Below are positions 10,853 to 21,600 of a DNA stretch of 64,000 nt, one piece after another (positions within the stretch are counted from its first letter, which is position 1; the number at the start of each line of letters is the position of its first letter). The translations under genes and the position numbers were made by a program. This DNA is from Crateriforma spongiae (GTDB taxonomy: Bacteria; Planctomycetota; Planctomycetia; Pirellulales; Pirellulaceae). The stretch covers positions 310,001 through 374,000 of the forward strand of contig NZ_JAAXMS010000004.1 in assembly GCF_012290005.1 (NCBI RefSeq), in the 5' to 3' direction. The notes under the pieces are model-generated. The model had not been told where the DNA came from. It was given only the letters and a program-made list of their open reading frames with translations, and made no database searches.

Positions 10853-11089
10853 CTAGCAATCAGGCATGCTGGCGATCGAGACGCCTGACATCTCCTCCAG
10901 GCTGCGTCCGCAGTTGGAGTCGCCGGATTCGGCAAGGATGGTCTTTTGCAATTCCCCACGCACGATGGAGACTTCGCGAGGGGCTTCAATCCCGATAGCA
11001 ACGCGGTTTCCACTGATCTTGTTCAGCGTCAAAACGATGTTGTCACCGATGATCAGCTTTTCACCAACTTTACGACTAAGAACCAGCAT
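10853..11089 (-). CDS. csrA: Carbon storage regulator CsrA
   Basis: A small RNA-binding post-transcriptional regulator that binds GGA motifs in mRNA leaders. MLVLSRKVGEKLIIGDNI is the canonical N-terminus. IGIEAPREVSIVRGEL contains the family-typical RNA-contact segment, including the Arg of APREV. The ATG at 11089 has a good ribosome binding site (AAGGAAAT) a few bases upstream. At 78 aa it is longer than the roughly 61-aa proteobacterial protein because of a C-terminal tail of about 20 residues containing two Cys. No fliW or flagellar gene is adjacent. Confidence 0.95.
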   Translation of the reverse strand: MLVLSRKVGEKLIIGDNIVLTLNKISGNRVAIGIEAPREVSIVRGELQKTILAESGDSNCGRSLEEMSGVSIASMPDC

Positions 11090-11754
11090 TTCGATTTCCT
11101 TCCGTGTAAATAGCGTCAATCTTTCGCATTCGTGCGCCGCAAACTTCAAAGGCGCTGACTGTCACTGACTTCAGGGAGCGAACTGCGTGCCGAAAGTTCT
11201 CCGATTTCGAGGAAATGGACTCAAGATCTGCGGCGTGCCGAATATTTTCAACAAATTGCCGGGAAAATCTCAAGTCCTGATTGCCGTGGTTCGGTTCACT
11301 GTGGCACGCCGTAGAGCCCGAATCCGCACCCAAAAACCTTTGCTAAGTCGCAATTCGCTTGGGCGATTTCAAAATGAGACACGCAACGTGTTTCAGATTG
11401 GGATTCGCATTGGGCCCTGCCGTCGCCAGGACACCCGTACTATCGCCGAGTCCCGTGACACGTCTGGTCACGCCGCTGAGATTGAATTTGGAAGTTGAGA
11501 TCGAATCCAAAGATCCGGTACTGGGAAGGCGGCGGTGTGTTCCGCCGGATATCAGCCCCGTGGCTCTGGGGGATCAGCCGGATCACAGGTGTCGTCAGGC
11601 TTGAATTTGCACCGGTGACAGCGGGAACTACCTTGTACACCGGGGGTCGAAGCACTGTGCATGTGTACCGGCAAGGGAATGTTGGAAGCATGTTTTTGCT
11701 GTGGCGGCATCGGCTGTTGCCACCAAGGTTCCCCATCCAATCTGTCGTCGCCTT
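11090..11754. other. Intergenic region of about 660 bp, no supported gene
   Basis: Holds the csrA leader and the upstream region of the acyltransferase-like gene. A plus-strand frame at 11187-11498 encodes 103 residues of low-complexity, Arg-rich sequence without family features, and I do not call it. The acyltransferase frame is open upstream to a GTG at 11701, so part of this stretch could still be coding. Confidence 0.4.
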
Positions 11755-13332
11755 ATGTCCAAAGTGCCCGCCGATCCCGCGTCGGCCATCGGTTCTGAAT
11801 CCGAATCATCGCTGCCCCGCCACGGCGACACGTTTCCTCTGCGTCTGACCGCCTTCGAACAACTGCTGGTTTTCGACGACGACCCCGCCTGTCCGATGAC
11901 CAGTTTCATCGAATTGCACTTCGCGACGCCGTTGCAGGTGATGATTCTGCATGACGCGCTTGGCCAGACCGTTCATCGGCATCCGCTGCTGGCGTCGACG
12001 CTGGTGGAAAAGGATGGACGGCTTTATTGGGACTACGACCCAGGATTTGTTCCGACGCTGCATGATCCGGCCGACTTTCCAATCCTGCAGGCTCCGGTGC
12101 AATCCGGTGTCGCTGCTGGGAAAGAAGCCGCAGGTTCGCCCCAGCCGTCGCCACGGCCGATCGATCTGTGGAAACATCCGGGATGCCGTTATTGGTATGA
12201 CGTGAATCCCACAACCGACAAGTCACGGTTGACCATCCAGTTACACCACGCCGTCTGTGACGGTGTCGGTTTGCGACGTGTCTTGATCGACGTGTTGGCG
12301 GCCTATGCGAAGGCGACCGACAACCGGGCCGAAAGCTCGGATGAAAACGCGTCGCAGTCGACCAGGCGTCGTGTTCGGCGTGGGGAGCAATTGGACGTCA
12401 GTCGACTGTGTGACCGTGCGGACTATTCCAGCATCCTGTCGCGTGAGCCCAAGATTCAATTGACCACTTGGGACCGCATCAAAAACGCGTACTACTTTCA
12501 TTGCCAGCGACCCCGGCCGCTGAAAGGCAATGCGGCTTCGCGACCGGAGAAACACACCGGTGAGGTTTCCGAATCGCAAGCGACATCGGACCAGCCGCTG
12601 CGGCACCACATCTTTTCCGAATCCGTTTCGCAACGACTGGTCGATTGTTGTCGGCGGCACGAAGTCGGCATGAACGACTTGATGTTGACGGTCTTGTTTC
12701 GTGTTTGCCGATTGTGGAACCGCCGTCACGGGGCCGATCGTTCCAAGACGCGGATTCGCTTGTTGATGCCGGTCGATTTGCGAAGCCGCGCGGACTTGAA
12801 CATGCCCGCAACGAACCGATTGAGTTTCGCATTCTTGGGGCGGACCCACGGTCAATGCGAAGATTGGCATGATCTGTTGTGCAGCGTCCAATCGGAAACG
12901 CAGTTCATCAAAGACAGTCGTGTGCACATGGATTTTGTCGGCGGGCTGGACGGATTTGCCGACCATCCGAATCGTCTGCGGCGGGCGATCCGATACAGCG
13001 GAAACATGACCACCAGCGTGCTGACCTACACCGGTGACATTTCGCGTGGCATGAAGAGTCATTTTCCGGAAGTGGGCGGTCGGCGACGCATCGGTGACAG
13101 CTATCTGGAAAACATCTTGATCGCTCCGCCGGCGCGGCGAAACACGAACATCACCCTGGGCGTCTGTATCAATTGGGGACAGGTGTGTGTGTCGGCGAAC
13201 TGGAATCGTGGCGAGTTTACGCAGCAAGACACAGCGGATTTCTTGCGGATGTTTGCCGAAACCACCTTGGAATGGCTGACGCGGATGGAAACGGAGTCGA
13301 TCACGGACTGTCAGGCCGAAGCTGTCGTCTAA
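11755..13332 (+). CDS. WS/DGAT- or condensation-like acyltransferase
   Basis: 525 aa from the ATG at 11755 (a GTG at 11701 would add 18 residues). The N-terminal half has the CoA-dependent acyltransferase layout: LTAFEQLLVFDDD at the start, a strand pair, then the active-site motif HHAVCDG (HHxxxDG), as in wax-ester synthase/DGAT, PapA and NRPS condensation domains. The C-terminal half has MPVDLRSRADLNMPATNR, matching the family's latch region. Likely transfers an acyl group to an alcohol or sterol-like acceptor. The substrate is unknown. It stands alone, 129 bp before the next gene. Confidence 0.75.
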   Translation: MSKVPADPASAIGSESESSLPRHGDTFPLRLTAFEQLLVFDDDPACPMTSFIELHFATPLQVMILHDALGQTVHRHPLLASTLVEKDGRLYWDYDPGFVPTLHDPADFPILQAPVQSGVAAGKEAAGSPQPSPRPIDLWKHPGCRYWYDVNPTTDKSRLTIQLHHAVCDGVGLRRVLIDVLAAYAKATDNRAESSDENASQSTRRRVRRGEQLDVSRLCDRADYSSILSREPKIQLTTWDRIKNAYYFHCQRPRPLKGNAASRPEKHTGEVSESQATSDQPLRHHIFSESVSQRLVDCCRRHEVGMNDLMLTVLFRVCRLWNRRHGADRSKTRIRLLMPVDLRSRADLNMPATNRLSFAFLGRTHGQCEDWHDLLCSVQSETQFIKDSRVHMDFVGGLDGFADHPNRLRRAIRYSGNMTTSVLTYTGDISRGMKSHFPEVGGRRRIGDSYLENILIAPPARRNTNITLGVCINWGQVCVSANWNRGEFTQQDTADFLRMFAETTLEWLTRMETESITDCQAEAVV

Positions 13333-13461
13333 GAAGACTGCGGGGCTGAATCACGCGGATCGTCGCTTTGGGCGTATATTCGTGGCGTTGTTTCTGGTTT
13401 TATCACCACGGCGTCCGCGTCACGGGTGCTGGTTCGATCTTGCGTTTGAAAGTCGCTGCTG

Positions 13462-14691
13462 ATGAGATTGCCGAAACGTTGGGCCTGCGTCTGGAGCGAC
13501 GTCAGGTGTGTGAACCTGGGCGTTGCCTTGATTGCGTCGACGTTGTTGATCGCTGCGACGGGAATTTGCCGCGGTGAATTGCCCGATGCCGATCCATCAA
13601 GTGTTGGGATCGATGGCGAAGATTTGGCCGCGATCCGTCCGATGGTTCTGGATGCGATCGACCAGGGGGAAATGGCCGGGTGTGTGATCATGGCGGGGCG
13701 TCGCGGCAACGTCTTTTATCAACAGGCGTTCGGGCATCGGCAGGTTCAGCCCGAGCGAAAGGCGATGACGGTGGACACGGTTTTCGATCTGGCATCGTTG
13801 ACCAAGCCGATTGCGACGGCGACCAGTGTGATGGTGCTGTGGGATCAAAACAAAGTCGATCTTGATGATCCCATTGTCGGTTTCCGGCCGGCAACGGTGG
13901 ACCCGCATCTTCGTGATGCGACGGTTCGCCAATTGATGACGCACCAAGCGGGCTATCTTCCCGACAATGCATTGTCCGATTACCAGCAGGGACCTGGTCA
14001 AGCACTGCAGAACATCGATCGACTGAACGCGCGGTATTCGCCGGGGACTCGGTTTGTCTATTCCGATGTTGGCTTCATCCTGTTGGGCGATATCGTCGGG
14101 GGGCAAAGCGGGATGGATTTGCATGCGTTCTCACAACGCTATGTTTTTCAGCCGCTGGGGATGAACCACACTGGGTATCTGCCGCCGACAGATTTGGCGG
14201 CACAGGCGGCAGCGACCGAAAAACGCAACGGACGCTGGATGGTGGGCGAAGTCCATGACCCTCGCGCGTATGCGATGGGCGGTGTCGCGGGGCATGCGGG
14301 ACTTTTTTCCACTGCCGCGGACCTGGCGATCTACGCACAGATGATGCTGAACAAAGGTGTGTATCAGGACGTGCGTGTGTTATCCGCGGACGCCGTGGAT
14401 CAGATGACCCGGCCGCATGAGATTGTCGACGGTGACAAGGTCAGTGTTCGCGGGCTGGGCTGGGACATCCGCTCGGGCTATTCATCGAACCGAGGCCCCG
14501 GGATGTCCGATGCCGCGTTCGGGCACGGTGGATTCACCGGGACGGTGTTGTGGATCGATCCGGCGAAAGACCTGTTCTTTATCTTTCTGAGCAACCGTTT
14601 GCACCCGGACGGCAAAGGATCAGTGAATCGGTTGGCTGGCAAGATCGCCGGCGTGATCGTTGATGCGATCGATGTGCCGGCGGTGCGATGA
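13462..14691 (+). CDS. Beta-lactamase-fold serine hydrolase (class C / EstB-like)
   Basis: 409 aa. A hydrophobic stretch near residues 19-33 followed by a polar region suggests export to the periplasm. The catalytic SxxK is SLTKP. The Tyr motif is YSDVG, in the place of YxN, and HGGFTG occupies the position of KTG, the pattern of esterase/DD-peptidase-like members rather than true AmpC beta-lactamases. GHAGLFSTAADLA is the conserved loop of this family. It might hydrolyse peptides, esters or cell-wall fragments. Resistance should not be assumed. Several in-frame starts exist, so the exact N-terminus is uncertain. Confidence 0.85.
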   Translation: MRLPKRWACVWSDVRCVNLGVALIASTLLIAATGICRGELPDADPSSVGIDGEDLAAIRPMVLDAIDQGEMAGCVIMAGRRGNVFYQQAFGHRQVQPERKAMTVDTVFDLASLTKPIATATSVMVLWDQNKVDLDDPIVGFRPATVDPHLRDATVRQLMTHQAGYLPDNALSDYQQGPGQALQNIDRLNARYSPGTRFVYSDVGFILLGDIVGGQSGMDLHAFSQRYVFQPLGMNHTGYLPPTDLAAQAAATEKRNGRWMVGEVHDPRAYAMGGVAGHAGLFSTAADLAIYAQMMLNKGVYQDVRVLSADAVDQMTRPHEIVDGDKVSVRGLGWDIRSGYSSNRGPGMSDAAFGHGGFTGTVLWIDPAKDLFFIFLSNRLHPDGKGSVNRLAGKIAGVIVDAIDVPAVR

Positions 14692-14719
14692 AGCGGATCA
14701 AACGATCAAGACGGCAGTG

Positions 14720-15748
14720 TCAGTTTGCGAAGTGCTGGCCCACGGTCTCGGTCGTCGGCGAACGAATGACGCCTTTCTCGGTCACGATGGCGTCGATCAG
14801 CTCGGCCGGCGTCACGTCGAAAGCAGGATTGATCACGTCCGCCGCATCGGGGACGAATTGAACGCCGCCGGGCCGGGCCACTTCGTCACGATGCCGTTGT
14901 TCGATCGGGATTTGGTCGCCGGCCGGTAACTTCAAGTCGAACGTGTTGGTCGGTGCGGCGACGTAAAACGGGATCTTGTGGTACTTGGCCAAGACCGCCA
15001 ATGGATACGTCCCGATTTTGTTGGCTGCATCACCGTTGGCTGCGATCCGGTCGGCACCCACGATGACCGCGTCGACTTGGCCGGAACGCATCAGACCGCC
15101 GGACATGGAATCCGTCAGCACGGTGACAGCGACGCCAGCCTGCGACAGTTCCCAAGCGGTCAGCCGAGCACCCTGTAGCAGCGGCCGCGTTTCGTCGGCA
15201 AAGACATGCGGGGCTTTGCCTTGTTCGTGCAGGTGATAAATCGGTGCCAGCGCGGTGCCCCACATCGACGTGGCCAACCCGCCGGCATTGCAGTGTGTCA
15301 GCACGTTTCGACACCCTTGGATCAGCGCCGCGCCGTTGGCACCAATGCTGCGGCACATCTGGCGGTCTTCGTCGTGAATGGCGACCGCTTCGCGATGCAG
15401 ACGTTCGTACAACGTCGCGTCGTCATCATGCGAGTTCATCACGTCACGCATGCGGTCCATCGCCCAGAACAGGTTGACCGCCGTCGGACGGCTGGTCGCC
15501 AGATAGTCCATCGCTTCGCCAAAGGCTTGGCGGTCCGCATCACGACCTTGCAGCAACACGCCATACGCGGCAGCGATGCCGATCGCCGGTGCCCCGCGAA
15601 CGACCAGACGACGGATCGCGTCATGTGCTTGTTCGATGTTCGTACAAACCAGCCGGGTCAATTCGGTCGGCAACTTGGTCTGGTCCAACAGATCCAGTTG
15701 GCCGTCGTGAAAGATGATCGTCTCAGCGGTATCGGTGGCGGTCGACAT
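14720..15748 (-). CDS. mtnA: S-methyl-5-thioribose-1-phosphate isomerase
   Basis: Converts methylthioribose-1-phosphate to methylthioribulose-1-phosphate in the methionine salvage pathway. 342 aa from the ATG at 15748. The frame is open much further upstream but there it only shadows the next gene. VVRGAPAIGIAAAYG, THCNAGGLAT (catalytic Cys) and GADRIAANGDAANKIGTY (catalytic Asp) are hallmark motifs. It lies 76 bp downstream of the DapA-like gene on the same strand. No other salvage gene is in view. Confidence 0.96.
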   Translation of the reverse strand: MSTATDTAETIIFHDGQLDLLDQTKLPTELTRLVCTNIEQAHDAIRRLVVRGAPAIGIAAAYGVLLQGRDADRQAFGEAMDYLATSRPTAVNLFWAMDRMRDVMNSHDDDATLYERLHREAVAIHDEDRQMCRSIGANGAALIQGCRNVLTHCNAGGLATSMWGTALAPIYHLHEQGKAPHVFADETRPLLQGARLTAWELSQAGVAVTVLTDSMSGGLMRSGQVDAVIVGADRIAANGDAANKIGTYPLAVLAKYHKIPFYVAAPTNTFDLKLPAGDQIPIEQRHRDEVARPGGVQFVPDAADVINPAFDVTPAELIDAIVTEKGVIRSPTTETVGQHFAN

Positions 15749-15824
15749 GGCAACAGAAACTTCGGCGATGGTGCAAAGGTGATGCGTGGGATCCAAACGG
15801 TTTGGTTTCAGCGTGATCGTCTGG

Positions 15825-16742
15825 CTACAGCGAAACGTGTCGGCTGACTTGCTGGACGGCGTTTTGAATTTGATCCAGCTGGTCCGACGGCAAATCGCTG
15901 AGCATGGGCAACAGCGGGCCCGTTTGTGCAATGCCCGCCAGTTGCACGGCGTGATGTAGCACCCGGATCGGGCTGATCGAATCGCGCAGATCCTCCAGCG
16001 GCCGGAACGATTGACGAATTGTTTCAGCGACCTCCAAGTCACCGGCCTGCAGTGCACCCAGCATGTCCATCGAACGACGCGGGGCGATACACACACATCC
16101 GCTGGTGAAACCGGCCAAGCCGAATCCACGAACGTGAGCGATGGCGGGTTGTTCTCCGATCCCGCTGACCATCCGCTCCGCCGGGAACACATCCAACAGC
16201 GAACGCAGGTAATCATCATCCGACGGATCGTCGCGAACGACGGCGTACTTGATCCAGCTGATGACTCCGTCGTCCTCCAGTCCACGGACGACGTCGGGAT
16301 CCAGCCATTGATCAAACTTGATGTACAAGACGATCGGTTTGCCAAGTGCGTCGCTGATTGCGCGGATGCCGGCGGCGATGCCCTGTTGGTCGACGATGTC
16401 ACGCGATGGCAACAGCATGGCGGTGGGGAACGGATAATCCGCCAAAACATCGGTCTGGTCCATCGCCAATCCGAACGACGGACCGACCGACGGGACAACG
16501 ACGGTGTCGGGGCCGGCCGAATCGGCCACCAGAGACAGCATGTCTTCGTATTCCGTCAGCCGCATGTGGTACAGCACCGCGTTTCCGCCGTACAACAAGC
16601 ACCGGATGCCGCCGGCTTCCAAGTGGCGAATGATTTTGTCGTTTTCGTCGCCGTCGATCACACCGTCGGTGTCCCGTGCCAGCGGCGGAACGGCGATCAC
16701 GGATTCAGGTAAATCGGACGCTTGGAAGGGCTGCGTTTTCAT
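15825..16742 (-). CDS. Dihydrodipicolinate synthase (DapA)-family lyase or dehydratase
   Basis: 305 aa from the ATG at 16742 with a TIM-barrel DapA-family pattern: YGGNAVLYHM near the start, VPSVGPSFG, PIVLYIKFDQWLDPD, and WIKYAVVRDDPSDDD, where the Lys of WIKYAV is the likely Schiff-base lysine. It lacks the GTTGE-type motif and the YNxP motif of true DapA, so lysine biosynthesis is unlikely. Members of this kind act on 2-keto-3-deoxy sugar acids or pyruvate adducts. The neighbouring IlvD/Edd-type dehydratase upstream supports a sugar-acid route. Substrate not determined. Confidence 0.8.
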   Translation of the reverse strand: MKTQPFQASDLPESVIAVPPLARDTDGVIDGDENDKIIRHLEAGGIRCLLYGGNAVLYHMRLTEYEDMLSLVADSAGPDTVVVPSVGPSFGLAMDQTDVLADYPFPTAMLLPSRDIVDQQGIAAGIRAISDALGKPIVLYIKFDQWLDPDVVRGLEDDGVISWIKYAVVRDDPSDDDYLRSLLDVFPAERMVSGIGEQPAIAHVRGFGLAGFTSGCVCIAPRRSMDMLGALQAGDLEVAETIRQSFRPLEDLRDSISPIRVLHHAVQLAGIAQTGPLLPMLSDLPSDQLDQIQNAVQQVSRHVSL

Positions 16743-16927
16743 GGCGATGACGACCGAACAAGACGGAGGAGCGGGGGATTTACGGAAGGGGCAGGGCCGA
16801 ACAGTCGAATGGCCAAACTCGGGCAGGGCCAAACGCGGGCGATTCTAGCGGCAACGTCGCCGCCGGCGGACCCCGGGCAATGGGAAGCCGGTTCGGTGCG
16901 ACGTGCGATTCATCATGCGGCGACCGG

Positions 16928-18691
16928 TCAGTGGATCGATGGTTCCGCGTCGGGGCTGCGTCCGACCAAGAAGTCAAAATCACAGCCTTGGTCGGCTTGG
17001 GTGACATGCTTGGCGTACAACCGACCGTATCCACGCGGCGGTGTCACATCGGGGGCGACCCAGGCGGATCGTCGGCGTTCCGCTTCATCGTCGTCGACTT
17101 CCCAGTGGATCGTTCTGGCTTCGACGTCGATCGCGATCATGTCACCGGTTTGAACCAGAGCCAGCGGTCCCGACGCGGCACTCTCCGGTGCAATGTGCAG
17201 TACGCAAGTGCCGTAACTGGTCCCGCTCATCCGCGCGTCGCTGATTCGGACCATGTCTCGGACGCCCTGCCGCAACAGTTTTTGTGGAATCGGCAACATG
17301 CCCCACTCTGGAAAGCCTGGGGCGCCCAACGGACCGGCGTTGCGCAGAATCAGCACGCTGTCGGCACCGACGTCCAAGTCCGGATCGTTGATCGCCGCCT
17401 TCATTTCCGGATAGTTGTCAAACACCAACGCCGGTCCGCGGTGCTTCAGCAATCGTTTGTCGGCGGCAATGGATTTGATCACGCATCCCGATGGCGCCAA
17501 GTTTCCACGCAACACACAGGTTCCGCCGACCGGCGAGACGGGGTTTTCACGTGGACGAATCACTTCGTCATCGATCACTTCGGCGCCGTTGATCTGTTGG
17601 CCCAGCGTCACGCCGGAAACGGTCAACGCGTCGGTGTCCAGCAAATCCGTCATTCGGTTCAACAGCGCGGGCAAGCCGCCGGCATCATAGAAGTCTTCCA
17701 TCAGGTAACGACCGCCCGGTCGAATGTCGCCCAGCACCGGAGTGCGATCGGACAGTTGATCGAACCGGTCCATCGTCAGTTCGATGCCCAGACGCCCGGC
17801 GATCGCGATCAGGTGAACGATGGCATTGGTGCTGCCGCCGATCGACAGTGATGTGATCACGCCGTTGTCGATCGAACCGGCGGTCATGAACTTGGACGGC
17901 CGAAAGTCTTCCCAAGCCATGTCGACGGCGCGGCGTCCGGTTTGCGTGGCCAAACGCGAATGCTGGGACAAGACCGACGGCGTGCAGGCGGCACCGGCCA
18001 GGCTGAAGCCCATCGCTTCGGTGATGCAGGCCATCGTGCTGGCGGTGCCCATCGTCATGCAGGTCCCGGCACTGCGGGCGATGCAATTTTCGATGCCTTT
18101 CCAATCCGCGTCACAAAGGTTGCCCGCCAGACGTTCGTCCCAATACTTCCAAACGTCGCTGCCGCTGCCCAGGGTTTGGTCTTTCCAGCGGGCTTTCAAC
18201 ATTGGGCCGGCCGGCAGAAAGATCGACGGGATGTCGGCGCTGATCGCGCCCATCAACAAGGCCGGGACGGTTTTGTCGCATCCGCCCATCAGTACCGCCG
18301 CGTCGATCGGGTGGCAACGCAGGACTTCTTCGACCTCCATCGCCAACAGGTTGCGATACAACATCGTCGTGGGCTTCATCAGCATTTCGCCCAGCGACAA
18401 CACGGGGACCTCCACCGGGAAACCGCCCGCCTGCAGAATTCCTCGACGCACTTCGTCGGCACGCTGGGGAAAGTGCGAATGGCAAGTGTTCAGGTCGCTC
18501 CAGGTATTCAAAATCCCGATGACGGGTTTGCCCTGGAAGTCCGCGTCATCGAAACCGGCGCCCTTCAATCGAGAACGATGACCGAAACTGCGCAGGTCAT
18601 CGGGGCCGAACCAGCGGTGAGAACGCAGACGTGCCGGGTCACGCGATTCATTCGTGTTGCCGGCCGGGGACGTCGGTTTCGAATCCATCAA
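16928..18691 (-). CDS. IlvD/Edd-family Fe-S dehydratase, probably of a sugar acid
   Basis: 587 aa. The three cluster-ligand regions of the family are present: SDLNTCHSH, GGCDKTVPA and SAGTCMTMGTAST. SIGGSTNAIVHL and GPLGAPGFPEWG also match. The sequence is closer in style to L-arabonate and related sugar-acid dehydratases than to IlvD proper, since it carries the NTWSDLNTCHSHFPQRADEV block of that branch. Together with the downstream DapA-family gene it could form a non-phosphorylative sugar-acid pathway (dehydratase, then keto-deoxy-acid aldolase or dehydratase). It starts immediately after the glnE stop codon, so the two are probably cotranscribed. A second ATG directly follows the first. 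Confidence 0.85.
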   Translation of the reverse strand: MMDSKPTSPAGNTNESRDPARLRSHRWFGPDDLRSFGHRSRLKGAGFDDADFQGKPVIGILNTWSDLNTCHSHFPQRADEVRRGILQAGGFPVEVPVLSLGEMLMKPTTMLYRNLLAMEVEEVLRCHPIDAAVLMGGCDKTVPALLMGAISADIPSIFLPAGPMLKARWKDQTLGSGSDVWKYWDERLAGNLCDADWKGIENCIARSAGTCMTMGTASTMACITEAMGFSLAGAACTPSVLSQHSRLATQTGRRAVDMAWEDFRPSKFMTAGSIDNGVITSLSIGGSTNAIVHLIAIAGRLGIELTMDRFDQLSDRTPVLGDIRPGGRYLMEDFYDAGGLPALLNRMTDLLDTDALTVSGVTLGQQINGAEVIDDEVIRPRENPVSPVGGTCVLRGNLAPSGCVIKSIAADKRLLKHRGPALVFDNYPEMKAAINDPDLDVGADSVLILRNAGPLGAPGFPEWGMLPIPQKLLRQGVRDMVRISDARMSGTSYGTCVLHIAPESAASGPLALVQTGDMIAIDVEARTIHWEVDDDEAERRRSAWVAPDVTPPRGYGRLYAKHVTQADQGCDFDFLVGRSPDAEPSIH

Positions 18692-21600
18692 TCACTCGGG
18701 TTTCATCAGCCGCGTGAAGATCTGGCGGTTGCCGTCACGGGCGTCTTGGTATTGCTGTTGTAAGTCGCCGACGTCGGTCCGCATCAGGAACGCCAGGGTG
18801 CGAAGCGACATTGCATCGTCGGGAAATTCGTGACGCTGATCGTAATCCATCAGCCGCAGCCGGGCTTCGATCGAACGCAGCGCTTGATAATTTGCCGACA
18901 ACGCATCGGCGTCGCCGGAATCCAGCCGGCCGTCGTCGGCCAGCGCGGCGATCAGTTCCAGCGTTCCGGTCGCGCGGTTTTCGGAAACGAGTCCCGCATG
19001 GTCGGTCTGGCCGGCACAACGTAACAGCAAGATCTGGGTCAGCATTTCCACGTCCACGGTGCCGCCCACGCCACGCTTGAAGTTTTGCGGAGACGCCGTT
19101 TCGCTCATGCGAGTCCGGATCTGCAGCGCCTGGCCGATCATGCTGGGGTGCCAGGTCGTTCGTCGCAGCACATCGGCGATGATTTCGTTGATCCGCAAGC
19201 GTGCCGATTTGGAACCCGACAACGGTCGTGCTTTGCACAGTGCCAAACGTTGCCACAGCGGCGCGACGCCTTGGGTGAAACGTCGTGCGAACGTGTCGAT
19301 GGTGACCGACAGAATGCCTTCTTCGTCGGTGGGACGCAGACGGCTGTCCAAGTCATACAGCCGGGGCCCACGGACGTCCCCGTTGACGTGGTTGATGACG
19401 TTGCCCGCCAATTCGTTGAAAAAGTGTTGGTTGGTCGTCGTCGCACGTGGCCCGCCGACACGACGCTGGGTGTTCCCGTTGGCGGTGTACAGAAACAGAA
19501 CGTCCAGATCGCTGTGATAATTCGGTTCGCGTCCGCCCAGTTTTCCGAACGCGACGGCGCACAGTTCGCTGGGATCGCCGCCCGCGTCGACGGGATCGCC
19601 AAGCCGGGCGGCCAATTTTTCTTGTTCGTTTTCCACGATCCGTCGCAGCACCGCGTCGGCCGTATCTGCCAGGGCACGGTGGGTATCGCGAACTGTTTCT
19701 TTGCCCAACATGTCGCGGACGCCGATCGTCAGGTGGGCGGCGTCTTTGAAACTGCGAAGGATCGGATCCAAGTCCACTGCACCGCGACACAGGCTGATCG
19801 ACTGTTGGTCCAAACGCTCGGCCGATGGCAATTGGTCGATGACCAGCGAATCGACCAATTCGTCGATCATGCCTGGATTGCCCGTCAACACTTTGGCCAA
19901 GTACGGTGCACCCGCGCTCAGCCGGACCATCAACCGCAGCGTCGGCGGGCTGGATTTCAGCAGTTCCCACAACGTGGCTTTGGCGCCGATCGAATCGGCG
20001 ATTTCCACCAATCGGTCCATCGCGGATTGTGGGTCGGGCGTGGTCGCGATTTCTCGCAATAAATCCGGCGCCAGAGCGGCAAAGAAATGGCGGCATCGCC
20101 GTGGCGAAAGAAAGCTGCTGTTTTCGGTCGCCAGGCCTTGCAGGTCGTCCATGATCCGCTGGGCACCGCCGAAACCGTATCGGTCCAACACTTCGCGGAC
20201 CACCGCGGGATCCGGATTGGGGTCCAAGATCAGTTCGGTTTCGATGGGGACTTCCCCATCCGATTCCGCGTCGGTGACCGATTCGTCGTCGGGCTGGCCG
20301 TGGTTCATCAGGTGATTGATGATCCGGCGATTGACTTGCAAGATCTCGCGCAACGATCGTTCAAAACGCTCGACGTCCCCGCGATGCCCGGCCTGATCAC
20401 GCAGCCCCAGTTGCCAAACCAGACGTTGCAGCTGTGCCGGGTCATCGGGCAACATCGATTCACGCCGACCGCTCATCACCGAAAGCTGATGTTCCAGTCG
20501 CGTCAGTTTGGCATCGTTGTTGGTCAACAGCGACGCTTCCTGGTGCGTGATGCATCCGGTCTTTTCCAACGCGTCGATCGCCACCAGCGTGTTTTCGGTC
20601 CGCAGTTTCGCGTCTTCGCCGCCGTGCAGCAATTGCAGAAAACGAACGGCGTAACGGATGTCGGTCCGTCCGCCCGCGTCACGATTGATGTCGGAGGGAA
20701 GCGATTGAGGCGGCGTGGTTTCCGACCCGTCGTCGGTTGCGGATTCGATGCGGCGTTCCATCTTGCCCCGCAGCGTTTTCAATTCCGTCAAATCCGACCG
20801 CGTCAGCAATCGCCGGAACACACCGGCGCGGATGCGTTTCAAATAGGCGTCGGCCAGCTTTTCCGATCCACCAGCCCGCCGCCCGTGAACGAAGGCCAGT
20901 CGAGGCCAGATTTGTGTCTGGGATTCGCCTAAACGGATCGCTTCGGGCAAGCTGCAGATGAAATCGTCGGGATCGATTCGTGGTTGCCGATTCAGGTTGA
21001 ATCGAAACGCCAGCGGGGTGTCGTGATTCAACAGCATGAACGTCGTCTGAGCCACGGACTGATAAAACGCCACGTGGGCGTTGTTCTTGCGGTCCATTTG
21101 TTGGCACAGCAAGATCAAGTCGGCTTCACCGCCGTAGGTCAGCTCTTTTGCACCCCACGCCCCCATCGCAATGGCGGCAAATTCGGGCGGCGCCCCGTCG
21201 ACTTGGACGGGCAATCCCCACTGGTTGCTGACCCGCCGGACCGCGTCGTCCAAACAGGCGATCACCATCGCGTCGGCGATGGTGGCCAATTCCGCGCTGG
21301 CTTGGACGGGCACCATCGAATGGGCGAATTCACCATAGGCGACGCGGATCGTTTCGCGGATCGCGAATTGACGGACGCAATCGGCGGCCCGCTGCAGGTC
21401 CGACATCGACAATAATTCCGCGACCAATTCGTCGACTAGGTATTGAACGTTCGCGGGTTGGCCGTCGGTCAGACGCAGTAGGTCGAACGATTCAGGGTCG
21501 GCAATGATCGCTTCGGCCACGACATCGCTGGTCGCAAACATTTGCAACAAGGCCGACAACGCCGCCGGGTCACGTTCGAACAACGCCAGTGCGGCGGTGG

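Noticed and set aside
12241-13227. 328-codon minus-strand frame opposite the acyltransferase gene
   Set aside because: Antisense shadow. The plus strand carries the HHxxxDG acyltransferase, and the minus frame has no family features.
13462-14691. Antibiotic-resistance beta-lactamase
   Set aside because: The KTG position is HGG and the YxN position is YSD, as in esterase/peptidase-like members. No resistance context is present.
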